Of a stretch of 64,000 nt of DNA, positions 62,617 through 64,000 are shown piece by piece. The notes beneath the pieces are model-generated. The model searched no databases. It was given only the letters and a program-made list of their open reading frames with translations, and was not told the DNA's origin. Source of the DNA: Bacteroidetes bacterium UBA4414 (lineage in GTDB: Bacteria; Bacteroidota; Bacteroidia; Chitinophagales; Chitinophagaceae); the NCBI GenBank assembly GCA_002389765.1, contig DGQM01000019.1, forward strand, positions 2,268 through 66,267, in the 5' to 3' direction. The position numbers and the translations under genes were made by a program. The first letter of the stretch is position 1; every line of letters begins with the position of its first letter.

Positions 62617-63594
62617 ATGAAAAGAGGGTTATTGTTACTTATAAATCTTATATCAGGACTTTTGGTTTGGGCACAAGCACCTGAAGACACGATATCATAT
62701 TACATGAGCAGTAAATGGTTTAGGTGTGAGGCACATTTGGCTACATATTTTCGCCAGGCATATAAGGATGGTGATGTATGGTGCGTAAAAGATTTTTACC
62801 TGAGTACCAGTACCATACAAATGAAGGGCTACTTTTCTGAGTACAAGAATAATGATTTCAGTATCGAGAATGGGATGTTCTACTTTTACCATCCTAACGG
62901 AAAACTTGAGAGTAAGGTTCGTTGTATCAATGGGAAAAGAGAAGGTCTTTACAGGAGTTACGATAGTACAGGTCGCTTAACTGATTCATCGTGGTTTAAG
63001 AATGGAATGCCATGTAAGTATGGTTTTGCATGGGAGGATGGTATTCTTGTAGGGAAGGCCGTTTACAATGACACAGGTAGTGGTGAAGGTGAAGAATGGG
63101 TATATTATAAAAACGGAGTCTTATCCGATTATTGGCGGTTTTGTGTAGGGTATAAAATGGATAGTGTGTCCTTGCATTATTATCCTAATAGCAATATTAG
63201 CTGCAAAGAATACTTTGAGTGTGGTAAGCTCCTTAAATATGACTGTTATAACACAGATGGAGTATTGATTGGTGTTGACTGCCCGCCCAAGGAACCGGAG
63301 CCGCTTGATAAAAAAGACTTCAAAAAGTCGGTTAAAGCTATATATGAAAGAATAAGATATGCCCCTCCGCCTGATGTAGCTGCTATGATTAAAAATAAAC
63401 AGTTGCGAGGTGTGATACTATTGCAATTGTGCGTAGATATGAAAGGTTATGCAAACGTGCGGGTATTAAAGGGCTTACACCCTGTATTGGACAAATACAT
63501 TTATGACTTGTTTCAAGATTTACCAAGATTTACACCTGCTAGAGAGTATAACAGACCAGTAGAATCTTGTGAAGAGATAGAAATTGTAATCTGA
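62617..63594 (+). CDS. Secreted MORN/YwqK-like repeat protein with TonB C-terminal domain
   Basis: A 325-residue exported protein (signal MKRGLLLLINLISGLLVWAQ). Residues about 85-200 hold YwqK/MORN-like hairpins: FYFYHPNGKLESKVRCINGK, REGLYRSYDSTGRLTDSSWF, EEWVYYKNGVLSDYWRF and VSLHYYPNSNISCKEYF. The C-terminus (about 230-325) resembles the TonB C-terminal domain: LRGVILLQLCVDMKGYANVR, then FTPAREYNRPV. Such MORN-plus-TonB proteins are frequent in Bacteroidota, but their role is unclear. The start of a close paralogue lies 54 bases downstream. Confidence 0.8.
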   Translation: MKRGLLLLINLISGLLVWAQAPEDTISYYMSSKWFRCEAHLATYFRQAYKDGDVWCVKDFYLSTSTIQMKGYFSEYKNNDFSIENGMFYFYHPNGKLESKVRCINGKREGLYRSYDSTGRLTDSSWFKNGMPCKYGFAWEDGILVGKAVYNDTGSGEGEEWVYYKNGVLSDYWRFCVGYKMDSVSLHYYPNSNISCKEYFECGKLLKYDCYNTDGVLIGVDCPPKEPEPLDKKDFKKSVKAIYERIRYAPPPDVAAMIKNKQLRGVILLQLCVDMKGYANVRVLKGLHPVLDKYIYDLFQDLPRFTPAREYNRPVESCEEIEIVI

Positions 63595-63648
63595 TTTTGA
63601 CCAGTTTATTACAGAATTGCAGCCCTAATTTTTTATTAGTTTTATGCC

Positions 63649-64000
63649 ATGAAAAAAGGACTTACCCTACTAATTTGCCTTATTGCCTGCTTGCAATTAT
63701 CTGCTCAACAAACAAATGATACTGTTGAGTATTACACAAATTATGATGGCGTAGTGTGTAGGCCAGATTCTGCTTATTATTACAGATTAGCGTTTAAAGA
63801 CGGAAGTTTGTGGAAGGTTAAAGACTTTTACGTTATACAACAGGTGAAAAGAATGGAGGGCTATTTTGCAGACTACAGAGACGGTGAGTTTAGTAATAGG
63901 CAGGGAATGTTTTTTTACTACCATCCCAATGGCAAGATAGATTGTAAAATACGCTACATCAACAATAATAGAGAGGGCGTTTATAAGGCGTACAATGAGA
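63649..64000 (+). CDS. MORN/YwqK-like secreted protein (partial, runs off the window)
   Basis: The frame opens at ATG 63649 and stays open for 117 codons to the window edge. It has a signal peptide (KKGLTLLICLIACLQLSAQ) and is a tandem paralogue of the preceding product. LWKVKDFYVIQQVKRMEGYF matches VWCVKDFYLSTSTIQMKGYF, and FFYYHPNGKIDCKIRYINNN matches FYFYHPNGKLESKVRCINGK, followed by REGVYKAYNE. The C-terminus is outside the window, so a TonB domain cannot be confirmed. Confidence 0.8.
   Translation, partial: MKKGLTLLICLIACLQLSAQQTNDTVEYYTNYDGVVCRPDSAYYYRLAFKDGSLWKVKDFYVIQQVKRMEGYFADYRDGEFSNRQGMFFYYHPNGKIDCKIRYINNNREGVYKAYNE

Overview
The window looks like a chromosome segment of a Bacteroidota bacterium, most likely of the Chitinophagaceae/Chitinophagales type. 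The evidence is type IX secretion (T9SS) C-terminal sorting domains, a DUF3098-FtsX pair, a rhomboid with a DUF6576-like tail, many SPII lipoproteins, little sign of Shine-Dalgarno sequences, and several TAnnTTTG promoter elements. No rRNA, tRNA, CRISPR array, insertion sequence or phage integration module was seen.

Region 1 (1-15822, all + strand) is the distal part of a surface polysaccharide locus. It holds six GT-B glycosyltransferases plus the tail of another gene, an aldo/keto reductase and a GMC oxidoreductase, a SAM methyltransferase, a Wzy-like membrane protein, a NodU/CmcH-type carbamoyltransferase, and a closing trio of initiating sugar-phosphate transferase, NeuD/PglD-type acyltransferase and DegT/PglE-type aminotransferase. 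The genes are tightly packed or overlapping and end at a strong terminator. Flippase, export and 4,6-dehydratase genes are not in the window and may lie upstream.

Region 2 (15841-36000) is mostly housekeeping: FtsX and DUF3098, a degenerate ureohydrolase-family protein, HflX, an acyltransferase with an SGNH domain, a small orphan protein, DUF2461, Dxr-RseP, then a long leftward gene string (rhomboid, pseudo-rhomboid, endonuclease/exonuclease/phosphatase protein, CysS, ABC exporter, GalE). A short MutS-like ATPase follows, overlapping a dihydroorotase gene.

Region 3 (35947-49150) is cell surface. It has a Wzi-like outer membrane protein and two giant paralogous T9SS-secreted proteins, each with ten Ig-like repeats. 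They flank a divergent pair: a TsdA-like dihaem cytochrome c lipoprotein and an arylsulfotransferase-like protein whose start codons overlap head to head.

Region 4 (49231-64000) holds a GNAT acetyltransferase, a small lipoprotein, an M49 dipeptidyl-peptidase III-like lipoprotein, a BlaI/M56 (BlaR1-like) pair preceded by a secreted protein that matches the sensor's extracytoplasmic domain, Lon, an outer membrane protein, a TlpA-like thioredoxin lipoprotein, a HmuY-like lipoprotein, an endolysin-like protein, an unknown secreted protein, and a tandem pair of MORN-like proteins. The first of that pair has a TonB C-terminal domain; the second runs off the end of the window.

The most unusual structures are the BlaI/M56/stand-alone sensor domain cluster with a 42-bp perfect palindrome over the blaI-type start codon, the collinear duplicated Ig-repeat proteins with swapped N-termini, the head-to-head cytochrome/sulfotransferase pair, and the live/dead rhomboid pair.
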